This document shows positions 17,078 to 25,797 of a stretch of 64,000 nucleotides of DNA, piece by piece (position 1 is the first letter of the stretch; every line of letters starts with the position of its first letter). The notes beneath the pieces were generated by a model that was not told where the DNA came from, ran no database searches, and was given only the letters and a program-made list of their open reading frames with translations. The stretch is taken from contig NZ_JAJUXH010000001.1 of assembly GCF_021390245.1 (NCBI RefSeq), positions 558,001 through 622,000 on the forward strand, given 5' to 3'. This DNA comes from Dyadobacter sp. CY323 (GTDB lineage Bacteria; Bacteroidota; Bacteroidia; Cytophagales; Spirosomataceae). Position numbers and translations under genes: made by a program.

Positions 17078-18148
17078 ATGCCCGCATTCAAACTCTTTCT
17101 TGAAATCTCAGGAGTATGCATCGTATTATTTTCCATTGTTTCCATCATTAAAAGTGATTACTGGGCGTTCCGGGTTTTTGAGTACCCGCGGTTGCAAAAG
17201 TTGTTTGTTAATCTGGTCATCATCATTATATACTCATTTCAGTTTCAGATAGAAACACCATTGGAACGCGCGTTTATCGGGGTTCTCATCGCCAATGCAG
17301 GTTACCTCATTTTCCAGATCTATCCGTTTACTTTTTTTGCTAAAAAGGTCATTTTTAAAACAGATCACGCAGACGTTTCCAACCAGGTACGGATTGTGTC
17401 TTCCAATGTTTTTCAGGATAACCGCAATACGGCAGGCTGCCTGAAAACGGTACAAAAAAACGATCCCGACATTATTCTGCTTTTGGAAACCGACCAGTTC
17501 TGGTATAAAGGAACCGCGGCTTTGAAAGAAACATATCCGCATCAGGTTCTCGTACCATTGGAAAATACGTATGGAATGCTGCTTTATTCAAGGCTGGAAC
17601 TGGTTGATGCCGAAGTCCGGTATCTCGTGGACGAGGAAATTCCGTCGATTAAGACAAAGGTAAGACTTCCCTCCGGCGAGATGTTCGATCTGTATTGCGT
17701 GCATCCGACGCCGCCGGTCCCCGGCGAAAACCTGTATTCGACCGAACGTGATAAAGAGTTGTTGCTGGTTGCCAAAGAAGTGAAAGCCAGCAACCTGCCC
17801 TCCATTGTAATCGGCGACCTGAACGATGTCGCTTGGTCCTATACGACGAACCTGTTTACCAAGATCAGCGGACTTCTGGATCCGAGGATCGGGCGCGGAT
17901 TTTACAACACATTTCATGCTAAAATCCCTTTTCTCCGCTTCCCGCTCGACCACGTATTCTGCTCGACCGACTTCAAACTCGTCTCGCTTGCGCGGCTGGA
18001 AAACTTTTCGTCCGATCATTTTCCCATACTAATTACACTCCAGTACGAAAAGCTGGCGAGCGCGGAACAGGAGGCGCCGGAACCTGAAATAGAAGATATC
18101 GAACTGGCCGAAGAAAAGATTAATAAGGATACGGAATCGCTAAGTTGA
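17078..18148 (+). CDS. Membrane-anchored endonuclease/exonuclease/phosphatase-family protein
   Basis: 356 residues. Three hydrophobic helices occupy about the first 90 residues (LFLEISGVCIVLFSIVSII; LFVNLVIIIIYSFQ; AFIGVLIANAGYLIF). The EEP domain follows: VRIVSSNVFQDNRN (metal-site Asn), PDIILLLETD (metal-site Glu), IVIGDLNDVAW (catalytic Asp/Asn), LDHVF and the terminal SSDHFPI histidine. Such proteins act on phosphodiesters or lipid phosphates at the membrane. The last 35 residues are a Glu-rich low-complexity tail. Substrate unknown. Confidence 0.9.
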   Translation: MPAFKLFLEISGVCIVLFSIVSIIKSDYWAFRVFEYPRLQKLFVNLVIIIIYSFQFQIETPLERAFIGVLIANAGYLIFQIYPFTFFAKKVIFKTDHADVSNQVRIVSSNVFQDNRNTAGCLKTVQKNDPDIILLLETDQFWYKGTAALKETYPHQVLVPLENTYGMLLYSRLELVDAEVRYLVDEEIPSIKTKVRLPSGEMFDLYCVHPTPPVPGENLYSTERDKELLLVAKEVKASNLPSIVIGDLNDVAWSYTTNLFTKISGLLDPRIGRGFYNTFHAKIPFLRFPLDHVFCSTDFKLVSLARLENFSSDHFPILITLQYEKLASAEQEAPEPEIEDIELAEEKINKDTESLS

Positions 18149-18272
18149 GCTAATGCAAAATGTGCGGACGAAGCACGACGGATGTGCTACCCGGCATGGA
18201 TTTTGTAACTGGAAAGATACGTAAGTCATCATTTACGGACTTTAACGTTCCACATTTAAATTTTTAAAAAGC

Positions 18273-18848
18273 ATGAAAAAATTACTAGTAGTGGCTGGGT
18301 TGCTTCTGTCCGTTGCAACCGTAAACGCGCAATCATTTAGCATTGGTCCGAAGGCAGGTTTGAACATCAGCAATTATACGGGTGGGAATATTGAGTCGGA
18401 TGCATTGGTGGGGTATCATTTAGGTGGTATTATCAATTATGGTTTTGGGAAGGTTTTTTCGATACAGCCAGAAGTACTTTTTTCAACACAAGGCGCAAAA
18501 GTGGAGAACAATGGCGCAAGATCTGACTTTAAGATCAGCTACGTTACGATTCCGGTAATGCTGAAATTTAAAGCAAATGGTGGCTTTTACTTTGAATTTG
18601 GCCCGCAGGTAGGTTTCAGAACGTCTTCGAACATTCCGGATCAGACGATCAACAATTTTGCCAAAAACCTTGATCTGGCAGCCGGCGCAGGCATCGGTTA
18701 CCAGTCCCCGATCGGGCTCGGAGTAGGTGTGCGGTATATAGCCGGGTTATCCAAGGTAGGAAATTTTTCGGGACCGGGTATCGATCCTGACTTCAAGAAC
18801 AGTGTGATCCAGGCGAGTATTTTCTGGGCCATTCCATTGGTTAAGTAA
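18273..18848 (+). CDS. PorT-like outer-membrane beta-barrel protein
   Basis: 191 residues with a signal peptide ending at VNA|Q (residues 1-19). The mature part alternates hydrophobic and polar residues and has the typical opening SFSIGPKAGLNISNYTG, then GYHLGGIINYGFGKVFSIQPE, YVTIPVMLKFKANGGFYFEF and GIGYQSPIGLGVGVRYI, matching the small eight-stranded porin family (OMP_b-brl_2). It is monocistronic, with a terminator 30 bp downstream. Its specific role is unknown. Confidence 0.92.
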   Translation: MKKLLVVAGLLLSVATVNAQSFSIGPKAGLNISNYTGGNIESDALVGYHLGGIINYGFGKVFSIQPEVLFSTQGAKVENNGARSDFKISYVTIPVMLKFKANGGFYFEFGPQVGFRTSSNIPDQTINNFAKNLDLAAGAGIGYQSPIGLGVGVRYIAGLSKVGNFSGPGIDPDFKNSVIQASIFWAIPLVK

Positions 18849-18877
18849 ATCACAGGCAAATATTTAAGAAAGTGACT

Positions 18878-18902
18878 GGAGGGATTTTTCCCTCCTTTTT
18901 TT
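18878..18902. terminator. Intrinsic terminator between convergent genes
   Basis: GGAGGGA (18878-18884) and TCCCTCC (18889-18895) flank a TTTT loop; seven T follow. It serves the porin gene and lies just beyond the end of the convergent LytTR gene. Confidence 0.88.
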
Positions 18903-18905
18903 GTT

Positions 18906-19703
18906 TTACTTTCCCATCCATTTCCGAAAATCATTCGATTTTTCACGGCTCACAATTACCTCTTTTTCAAAAGCCGGTTTTAAGGTCAGCGCAAGCCTGT
19001 TGTTATAGTAAGGTTGGATCTGGGTCACGGCGTGGTGGGTGACGATCATGCCGCGGTTTACTCTGAAGAAATTTGCCGGGTCGAGAAATTGCTCGATCTC
19101 GTCCATCCGGTAATCGACTACGAACTTTTGTCCCTGGTGATTTTTGAAAAAACTGATACTTTCCTCCGTAAAAAAGAATGCGATATCAGTCACTTCAATG
19201 GAAAGCATTTTTGCGCCTTGCTTCACCAGGAAACGCTTGCGGTGGTCAGGTGCCGGCTGATGGAATTTAAGGTTTTGCAGAATGCTTTCCAGGTTTGCCG
19301 AAAGCTCGGAACTGCGGTTGTTTTTCTGCATTCCGGTTAGGTCGTAAAATTTCCGGATGCTTCTCTGCAGATCTTCCTGCTGCACGGGTTTCAGCAGATA
19401 ATCAATGCTGCTAACCTTAAATGCCTGCAATGCATACTCGTCATAAGAAGTTGTAAAAATGACCGTACTCCGGATCTCTATGCGATTAAATATTTCAAAA
19501 CTCTGACCATCAGCCAGTTCAATATCCATAAAAATCAAATCAGGCTCGTTTTCGCCGTTATTGCGATTTGAGGCAATCCAGTCCACAGTTGCCGCGATGC
19601 TCGGCGTAACCGCCCGGATTACGAATTCGGGAGCGGTTTCTTCCAGGAGCTTGGTCAGTTTACGGACGGCTAGTTTTTCATCCTCGACAATTAAAATATT
19701 CAT
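18906..19703 (-). CDS. LytTR-family response regulator
   Basis: 265 residues. Receiver domain: EDE at 7-9, phospho-acceptor D60 in DLIFMDIELADG, and the lysine in DYLLKPVQQEDL. The LytTR DNA-binding domain covers about 155-265 (VTDIAFFFTEESISFFKN, FRVNRGMIVTHHAVTQIQ, VSREKSNDFRKWMGK). It is the last gene of a three-gene operon and overlaps the upstream kinase by 4 bp (ATGA type). Both upstream LytS-like kinases could phosphorylate it. Confidence 0.94.
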   Translation of the reverse strand: MNILIVEDEKLAVRKLTKLLEETAPEFVIRAVTPSIAATVDWIASNRNNGENEPDLIFMDIELADGQSFEIFNRIEIRSTVIFTTSYDEYALQAFKVSSIDYLLKPVQQEDLQRSIRKFYDLTGMQKNNRSSELSANLESILQNLKFHQPAPDHRKRFLVKQGAKMLSIEVTDIAFFFTEESISFFKNHQGQKFVVDYRMDEIEQFLDPANFFRVNRGMIVTHHAVTQIQPYYNNRLALTLKPAFEKEVIVSREKSNDFRKWMGK

Positions 19704-20779
19704 TGGTTTTCGGTTTTTTCGTTCAGCAACGGAAGCATGATTTTAAACTGTTCGGTTCCGGCATAAATGACCGGTTGTTTATCGGATAGTAAGCTGTATT
19801 TGGCATAAATGTTCGCGAGCCCGAGTTTGGTGGATTTTACCGGAGTCGATTTTTCCACTACATTATTACAGACTTCCAGCACATCATTTTCGGCGGACCT
19901 GATGTGGATGTACAAAGGATTGTTTTCCAGGATCGCATTGTGCTTTACCGCATTTTCCACCAAAAGCTGCAAGGTGAGCGGTGGAATGAACTTGTCGAGA
20001 TCGGCTTCATTCACTTTAATAAGCAGCTCAACGCCCTGATCGTATCTTGTTTTTAACAGGTGAAAATAGGATCGGATAAACTTCAGTTCCGTCGAGAGTG
20101 TGGTCAGCCCATCCTGGTTATTTTGCAAAAGATACCGGTATACCTGCGCCATTTCATCCACGAATTGCTCCGCCCGTTTCGGTTCATCGGTAATCAATGC
20201 GGAGAGTGTGTTGAGGCTGTTGAATAAAAAATGCGGGCTTACCTGACTTTTAAGACTCTGGAGCTGGCCCTGCATTCCCGCTTTGCGAATGGCTTCTTTA
20301 TTGACCTTAATCTCTTTCCACTTTTTCAAAGAATAATTTCCTTCATACAAAGCGGTAAGAATAAGTACCGCGACGGTTTCAAACAAATACACATTGATCA
20401 TCTTGCCCGCGTCCAGTTCGGCATTCAATGGTTTAAAATAAATGATCAAAAACCCATAAACTGAAACGTAAATAATAGTCAGTATCCAGAATGTGACGGC
20501 AGTATAAATGCTGCGCCGCAACGTGGAATGCAGCGACGGATACTTTGAGGCAATGTATTGCGCCGCCCAGTCGTGGGGCACAAATGCGAGGATGGTCATG
20601 ACCAGTACCATGCCCATTCCGAGGAAAAAGTTGGAGAAGCTGGCAAAAAACGGGTCACCGATCAGCAGGTAACTGATCGTCGGCACGAACCAGGGTACCA
20701 GTAATGCAAACATCCAGCGTCCAAAAAGGCTCAGCCAGATCAATTGACCGATTCTGTCAAATCTTAATGCACGGGTCAT
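19700..20779 (-). CDS. LytS-type sensor histidine kinase (second of the operon)
   Basis: 359 residues. Four membrane helices lie in the first ~150 residues, for example FGRWMFALLVPWFV and FLGMGMVLVMTILAFV. The His_kinase domain has the phospho-histidine in QVSPHFLFNSLNTLSALI, then FVDEMAQVYRYLLQ, and an ATPase lobe with LTLQLLVENAVKHNAI. It overlaps its neighbours by 4 bp on both sides, so all three genes are translationally coupled. It is paralogous to the kinase at 20776. Confidence 0.93.
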   Translation of the reverse strand: MTRALRFDRIGQLIWLSLFGRWMFALLVPWFVPTISYLLIGDPFFASFSNFFLGMGMVLVMTILAFVPHDWAAQYIASKYPSLHSTLRRSIYTAVTFWILTIIYVSVYGFLIIYFKPLNAELDAGKMINVYLFETVAVLILTALYEGNYSLKKWKEIKVNKEAIRKAGMQGQLQSLKSQVSPHFLFNSLNTLSALITDEPKRAEQFVDEMAQVYRYLLQNNQDGLTTLSTELKFIRSYFHLLKTRYDQGVELLIKVNEADLDKFIPPLTLQLLVENAVKHNAILENNPLYIHIRSAENDVLEVCNNVVEKSTPVKSTKLGLANIYAKYSLLSDKQPVIYAGTEQFKIMLPLLNEKTENQ

Positions 20780-21882
20780 GTGTAAATCAAAGGCAAAATG
20801 ACTGAAAAATGAGAACCGGCTTCCTTAACCTGAATTTTCCCCGCCTGATTGAACAGGAACTTGTAACGCGAGATCAGCGCAGCCAGCCCCGCCTCTCCGT
20901 GCGACATGCTCACAATGCGTTTCTGCAGACTGTTGGTAACCTGCAGCTGGCCTGTTTGTGTTGTTTTTATCTCAATTTCCAGCGGACGATCCGCCGATAC
21001 TACATTGTGTTTCACTGCATTATCGATCAGGATTTGTAAAGTGAGCGGGGCGAGCTCGCCGGTGAGATATGCCTCCGCGACATGGATCGAAAAGTGAATG
21101 CCGGTTTCATATCTGGTTTCCAACAGGTAAATGTAGGATCTGACAAAACGCAGCTCCGCATCGAGCGTTACCAGGTCATTTTCCTTGTCCGGCCCATACA
21201 CGTTCAACAGGTACCGATATACTTTCGACATTTCGTCCACAAACTTTTCGGCAGTGGACGGTGCCTCGGAAATGAGTACAGACAACGAATTCAGGCAGTT
21301 GAAAAGGAAGTGAGGGTTTACCTGTTGCTTCACCGCGTCCAGTTCCGTCTGCAGTTGCTTCTGTTCCATCTGATTCAATTCCTGCAGATCGATTTTCCAT
21401 TGACTGAATGCAAAAACGAGCTCGGTCAGGCCCGCTGCGGTGAGCGAGCCCCCAATAATCCCGAAACCCGACCAAAGCGCGGGTGTCAACTGAAATGTAT
21501 AGCCGAATAAATGAGCTTGATTATAGATCGCCAGCGCAGTAAAAAAAGCGACGATGTTCACCGTTGCAAACATTAAAAACCACGACAAAACCCGTTTAAC
21601 GGACTGGTTAGGTTCCGGATAAATCATTGCTACGGCCCGGGCAAACTTGCTGTTGACCAGGTAGGAGACCAGGCAAATTGCCAGGTTAAAAAGATTTCCG
21701 GCGACGAAAATACGGGCATTTGAAAAATATCTACTGCCCCAAATGATATTCCCGGCCAGCGGCAAAACGCCAGCCAGCACCAGTGCGAAAACCGAAAGTG
21801 TGACCCGGTTGTATTTTCCGGAAGCAGGATTGTTATAGAAGGACAAAAATTGTGCTGTCGTCATGTGATCTTTCTGATCCAT
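20776..21882 (-). CDS. LytS-type sensor histidine kinase (first of the operon)
   Basis: 368 residues, same layout as its downstream paralogue: four membrane helices (VTLSVFALVLAGVLPLAGNI; IFVAGNLFNLAICLVSYLV; FLMFATVNIVAFFTALAIY; ALWSGFGIIGGSLTAAGL), a short linker helix, then HFLFNCLNSLSVLISEA with the phospho-histidine, FVDEMSKVYRYLLN and LTLQILIDNAVKHNVV. It starts the operon kinase-kinase-LytTR. The N-terminus lacks an extracellular sensor domain, so the signal is probably sensed within the membrane or by partners. Confidence 0.93.
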   Translation of the reverse strand: MDQKDHMTTAQFLSFYNNPASGKYNRVTLSVFALVLAGVLPLAGNIIWGSRYFSNARIFVAGNLFNLAICLVSYLVNSKFARAVAMIYPEPNQSVKRVLSWFLMFATVNIVAFFTALAIYNQAHLFGYTFQLTPALWSGFGIIGGSLTAAGLTELVFAFSQWKIDLQELNQMEQKQLQTELDAVKQQVNPHFLFNCLNSLSVLISEAPSTAEKFVDEMSKVYRYLLNVYGPDKENDLVTLDAELRFVRSYIYLLETRYETGIHFSIHVAEAYLTGELAPLTLQILIDNAVKHNVVSADRPLEIEIKTTQTGQLQVTNSLQKRIVSMSHGEAGLAALISRYKFLFNQAGKIQVKEAGSHFSVILPLIYT

Positions 21883-22002
21883 AAAGTTAGCTCAGAATCG
21901 GATTGGCGGCTATGGCACTTCACTGAACAGTAAGTAACCGTCGTTCAATTGTCATTTTACCTCATTCAATCCGGTTCATCGGTTGATCGCGATTGAAGAG
22001 AG

Positions 22003-24168
22003 TCAGGGTAATTTAAATGCCATAATGAAGCCGGAAGGATTCTCTTTCGTACCGCCGACCGACAATGCGACATATTGCTTGCCGCCGCTCAGATAGGTGC
22101 ATGCAGTTGCATTAGCTACGCCGGGCAGCTCCGTTTTCCAAAGCAGCTTGCCCGTTTTTTTGTCGAATGCACGAAGTTTTTTGTCGTTGGTACCGCTCAT
22201 GAAAACCAGTCCGCCAGCAGTTACGATCGGTCCGGCAGAACCTTCCTGACCGGTTTCAGGGCCATTTTTACCTTGTCTTTTTTCATCATTACCAACCGTT
22301 ACCTGCCATTCGTATTCACCGGTTGTCAGGTTTACCGCACTTAATGTTCCCCACGGAGGCCGCAATGCTGGATTACCGTCCGGGTCGCGGAAGTGGCCAT
22401 AGGCAGTGAGATTCAGGTATTTGTCTGCCCCGGCTTTGGTTTTTCCGGTTTCGAATTTGGTTACCGTAATTGCGCTTTGCTGCTCTCTTTCGTACAAAAA
22501 GGCGGTGATCGCCTTCTCTTTTCCTTTGACAATGCTTGCAAATGCCGGCATTTTTCCCGCCCCTTTCTTAATCTTGTCCAAGGCTGCTTCGCGTGTGATC
22601 CGGTTCCGCAAACCGATCAGTGAGGGGTAAGTCGGCTCGTCCCCATTTTTGTCTTTTCCATGACAAGCCACACAATAGGTCATATAAAGCGATTTACCCT
22701 GCTGAAAAACCGACATATTCTTCGATTCTTCTTCCAGATCGACCTTCTTCATCGACTGAATTTCCGGTGAATCGTTGGATTTTATAAATAAGACACTTGT
22801 TTTTGGGTCAAATGCCGCGCCTCCCCATTCTGCGCCGCCGCGGGTGCCGGGCAGCATTAACGTTCCTTTCAGGTCCGGCGGGGTAAAAAGACCTTCGTAT
22901 CGCATGGACCGGTATTTTTTGACGATCGAATCTCGGCCCGCGTCGGTGTAATGCGTCAGGTCGGCCTCGGACATATATTGCCGGGCAAAAGGCTTTGGTT
23001 TTAATGGAAAAGGCTGGGTTGGCCAGGCTTCTTCGCCGGGAATGTTGGAAGCTGGTACTTTGCGCTCTTCAATCGGGAAAAGGGGCTCGCCGGTTTCACG
23101 GTTAAAAACGAATATGAAACCGTGTTTGGAAACCTGCGCGACCGCATCAATTTTTTGGCCGTTTTTCTCAACCGTTACGAGGTTAGGCGGGCAGGGGAGA
23201 TCATAATCCCAAAGATCGTGGTGCACCGTTTGAAAGTGCCAGATGTGTTTTCCGGTGGCTGCGTCCAACGCCACCACGCTGTTTCCATACAAATTTTGAC
23301 CCTTCCGGTCGGCACCATAAAAGTCATAAGTAGGTGAGCCTGTTGCCAGAAATACCATTCCCCGTTTTAGATCCACGCTCATCCCGCCCCAGTCATTTGC
23401 GCCTCCCGCGTATTTGTAGGCATCTTTCGGCCAGGTTTCATAACCCGGTTCGCCGGGTAACGGAATGGTATGGAACGTCCACACCAGCTTGCCGGTCCTG
23501 CAATGATAGGCACGGATGTAGCCGGGTTGCGCACCGTATAATTCAGAGACTTCGGCGCCCATGATCAGCAAATCCTTGTAAACGATCCCCGGTGAAGTTG
23601 GAATCACAGAAATCGTTTCGGGGTCATCTCTTAACCCCACGTTCATGCTCACTTTTCCATTCTTGCCAAAATCCGCGATCGGTTTTCCGGTTTTGATATC
23701 CAATGCAAAAAGGTTATCCCCGCCGGTGACCAGGATCCGTTCTCCCCTACGGTCATCTTCCCAATAAGTCAATCCGCGACTTACCCCGCCACCTTCCGCT
23801 CCCGAAAATGGGTCAAACGACCAGATTTGCTCGCCCGTAGATGCATTCACCGCATACACCCAATGCTTTGCCGAAGTCGCATACATCACTCCATCGACAA
23901 TGATTGGGTTGCATTCCGAGTTCCCGGGACGGGAACCATCTTTCATGTCTTTCAATGCAAAAGTCCAGGCGGGCTGCAGCTGCGTAACATTACCGGTATT
24001 GACCTGATCGAGCGGCGAATAGCTGGTACTATGTGAATCGGCCTTGTACACGCTCCATGTCCGACCTTCTTCTTTTGTAGTCTGGTAAGCGACTAGTGCA
24101 ATAAAGGAAATGATGGCGATCAATGCGCCACAATGATTGGTAAGAAGGCGGGTTTCGGGTTTTTTCAT
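22003..24168 (-). CDS. PQQ-dependent dehydrogenase with embedded cytochrome c domain
   Basis: 721 residues. A membrane helix at about 12-28 (HCGALIAIISFIALVAY) probably anchors it on the periplasmic face. The quinoprotein propeller starts at SVYKADSHSTSYSPLDQVNT and shows repeated tryptophan docking motifs (TGEQIWSFDP, TGKHIWHFQT, TGKLLWKTEL). A cytochrome c domain is inserted near residues 488-575, with C499, C502 and H503 in YCVACHG and a likely Met ligand in GKMPAF; the last propeller blades follow it. It should oxidise a sugar or alcohol using PQQ and pass electrons through its haem. No pqq biosynthesis gene is in the window. Confidence 0.92.
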   Translation of the reverse strand: MKKPETRLLTNHCGALIAIISFIALVAYQTTKEEGRTWSVYKADSHSTSYSPLDQVNTGNVTQLQPAWTFALKDMKDGSRPGNSECNPIIVDGVMYATSAKHWVYAVNASTGEQIWSFDPFSGAEGGGVSRGLTYWEDDRRGERILVTGGDNLFALDIKTGKPIADFGKNGKVSMNVGLRDDPETISVIPTSPGIVYKDLLIMGAEVSELYGAQPGYIRAYHCRTGKLVWTFHTIPLPGEPGYETWPKDAYKYAGGANDWGGMSVDLKRGMVFLATGSPTYDFYGADRKGQNLYGNSVVALDAATGKHIWHFQTVHHDLWDYDLPCPPNLVTVEKNGQKIDAVAQVSKHGFIFVFNRETGEPLFPIEERKVPASNIPGEEAWPTQPFPLKPKPFARQYMSEADLTHYTDAGRDSIVKKYRSMRYEGLFTPPDLKGTLMLPGTRGGAEWGGAAFDPKTSVLFIKSNDSPEIQSMKKVDLEEESKNMSVFQQGKSLYMTYCVACHGKDKNGDEPTYPSLIGLRNRITREAALDKIKKGAGKMPAFASIVKGKEKAITAFLYEREQQSAITVTKFETGKTKAGADKYLNLTAYGHFRDPDGNPALRPPWGTLSAVNLTTGEYEWQVTVGNDEKRQGKNGPETGQEGSAGPIVTAGGLVFMSGTNDKKLRAFDKKTGKLLWKTELPGVANATACTYLSGGKQYVALSVGGTKENPSGFIMAFKLP

Positions 24169-24235
24169 GCCAGGGTATAAGAGCTTCGCAGATTAACTTA
24201 GCGTTTATTTGCCGGCCAGCAGACGTTACATCGCG

Positions 24236-25756
24236 TCATTTCTGCCCCATAGATGGTTTTAATCCGGTATATTTCAAATTGTCCAGCGTAATCCCGGAAA
24301 CGGATTTGATCGTCAATTGCGACATTGGTTCATCGGGGAAAAAGATGTCCGTCATTATCGTAAGCCCGTGATCAGCAAAGAGCTCGATTGAAGCTACGTC
24401 GGCGATCAGCGTAATGTCCATGTACGCATCTTTCGAAAACCGTGGAGCAGAATGTTTTACGCCAAAGCCTTTTTCGAAATCGATCTTCCCAGACTTTGAA
24501 CGGTCCGTATAATATTGATTTGAAGCTTTATCATAGCCGATTACCATTTCGTTGCCTGCTTTATTGGCAAGTGTAATGGAGAAATCGCCCACACTTTTTG
24601 TATCAAAATCCAGGCGGAAAAGACCGGTTGTATTTTTGGTTTTACCGGTCAGGTCAAGCTCACCTTTTACATTTACATTTTTTTGAGAAAAACCTGTGGT
24701 GTTTAATGCATTCAATTCTTTTACCGGCAGGGAGGTAAGGTAAATCTCTCGGCCAACCGATTTCAAACCCAGGTCGCGGGCAACCGTATTGGCACTTCTC
24801 CAGGGATCGGTCGGAACCTGGTTGGCATATTGCCAGTTACTCATCCAGCCCATTAAAACGCGGCGGTTACCCGTGTTCGAAAACGTGACCGCGGCGTAGT
24901 TATCGGCGCCAAAGTCCAGCCATTTTGTTTCTTTGGAATAAGCTTTAAAGTCTTTTCCATCAAAATCACCCAGAAAATATTGTCCCGCAGAACCTTTGTT
25001 CGGCCCGCCAGGATTGATGTTTACGATCAAAACCCAGACTTCTTTTCCATTATGCATAATCGGAAACAAGTCGGGACATTCCCAAACGCCGCCATGTGAA
25101 CCGGCATCGACGCCGAATTCACTCTCACGGGTCCAGTCTTTCAGGTTTGGGGATGAGTAAAATGTGATGCGGTCTTTTGTCGCCAGGGTCATCATCCACT
25201 TTTTCTGAGGCTCGTACCAGCTCACTTTCGGGTCGCGGAAATCAGTAATGCCAGGGTTCGGGATCACCGGATTGCCACTGTATTTGGTCCAGTTCTTTCC
25301 GTCGTCCAGACTATATGCAATGCTCTGGGTTTCGTGTTTCCCGGTTTTTTGCTTTTCAAGGACAGGATCGTGATGTGTAAAAATCGCCACCAGCGGCGCT
25401 TTTCCATCTTTTCCAAAACCAGACGTGTTTTTTGCATCCACCACCGCGCTTCCCGAAAATATGTAACCCAGACTGTCCGGGTACAAAGCGATCGGCTGCT
25501 CCTGCCAGGAAACCAAATCCTTGCTGGTAGCATGGCCCCAATGCATCGGCCCCCAGATCTTATCGTTGGGATAATATTGATAAAACAGGTGGTAAATTCC
25601 ATTATGAAAAACCATCCCGTTCGGATCGTTCATCCAGTTGGCTTTAGGTGAAAAGTGGAACTGAGGCCTGTATTTATCGCTCAATTTCTGGGCTTTGATG
25701 TGCGTTGAAACCAGAAAAGCAGCAAACAGGAATGCGGTAGTAAAGGCTTTGCTCAT
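24236..25756 (-). CDS. Glycoside hydrolase family 32 (levanase/invertase type)
   Basis: 506 residues from the ATG at 25756, which opens a signal peptide (MSKAFTTAFLFAAFLVSTHI, cleavage near KAQ|K). The in-frame ATG at 25801 would overlap ppk and add 15 residues before the signal. The five-bladed propeller carries WMNDPNG with the nucleophile D44, FRDPKVSW (transition-state stabiliser) and ECPDLF (acid/base Glu). The C-terminal beta-sandwich covers about residues 350-506. It should cleave fructosides such as levan, inulin or sucrose outside the cytoplasm. No SusC/SusD pair is next to it. Confidence 0.94.
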   Translation of the reverse strand: MSKAFTTAFLFAAFLVSTHIKAQKLSDKYRPQFHFSPKANWMNDPNGMVFHNGIYHLFYQYYPNDKIWGPMHWGHATSKDLVSWQEQPIALYPDSLGYIFSGSAVVDAKNTSGFGKDGKAPLVAIFTHHDPVLEKQKTGKHETQSIAYSLDDGKNWTKYSGNPVIPNPGITDFRDPKVSWYEPQKKWMMTLATKDRITFYSSPNLKDWTRESEFGVDAGSHGGVWECPDLFPIMHNGKEVWVLIVNINPGGPNKGSAGQYFLGDFDGKDFKAYSKETKWLDFGADNYAAVTFSNTGNRRVLMGWMSNWQYANQVPTDPWRSANTVARDLGLKSVGREIYLTSLPVKELNALNTTGFSQKNVNVKGELDLTGKTKNTTGLFRLDFDTKSVGDFSITLANKAGNEMVIGYDKASNQYYTDRSKSGKIDFEKGFGVKHSAPRFSKDAYMDITLIADVASIELFADHGLTIMTDIFFPDEPMSQLTIKSVSGITLDNLKYTGLKPSMGQK

Positions 25757-25797
25757 ATTGTTCGGTTTGTTTAATGAGTTCTGGATCAATGCGGTAA

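Noticed and set aside
24236..25756. Polysaccharide utilisation locus
   Set aside because: There is no SusC/SusD pair near the GH32 gene; the neighbours are ppk1 and a PQQ dehydrogenase.
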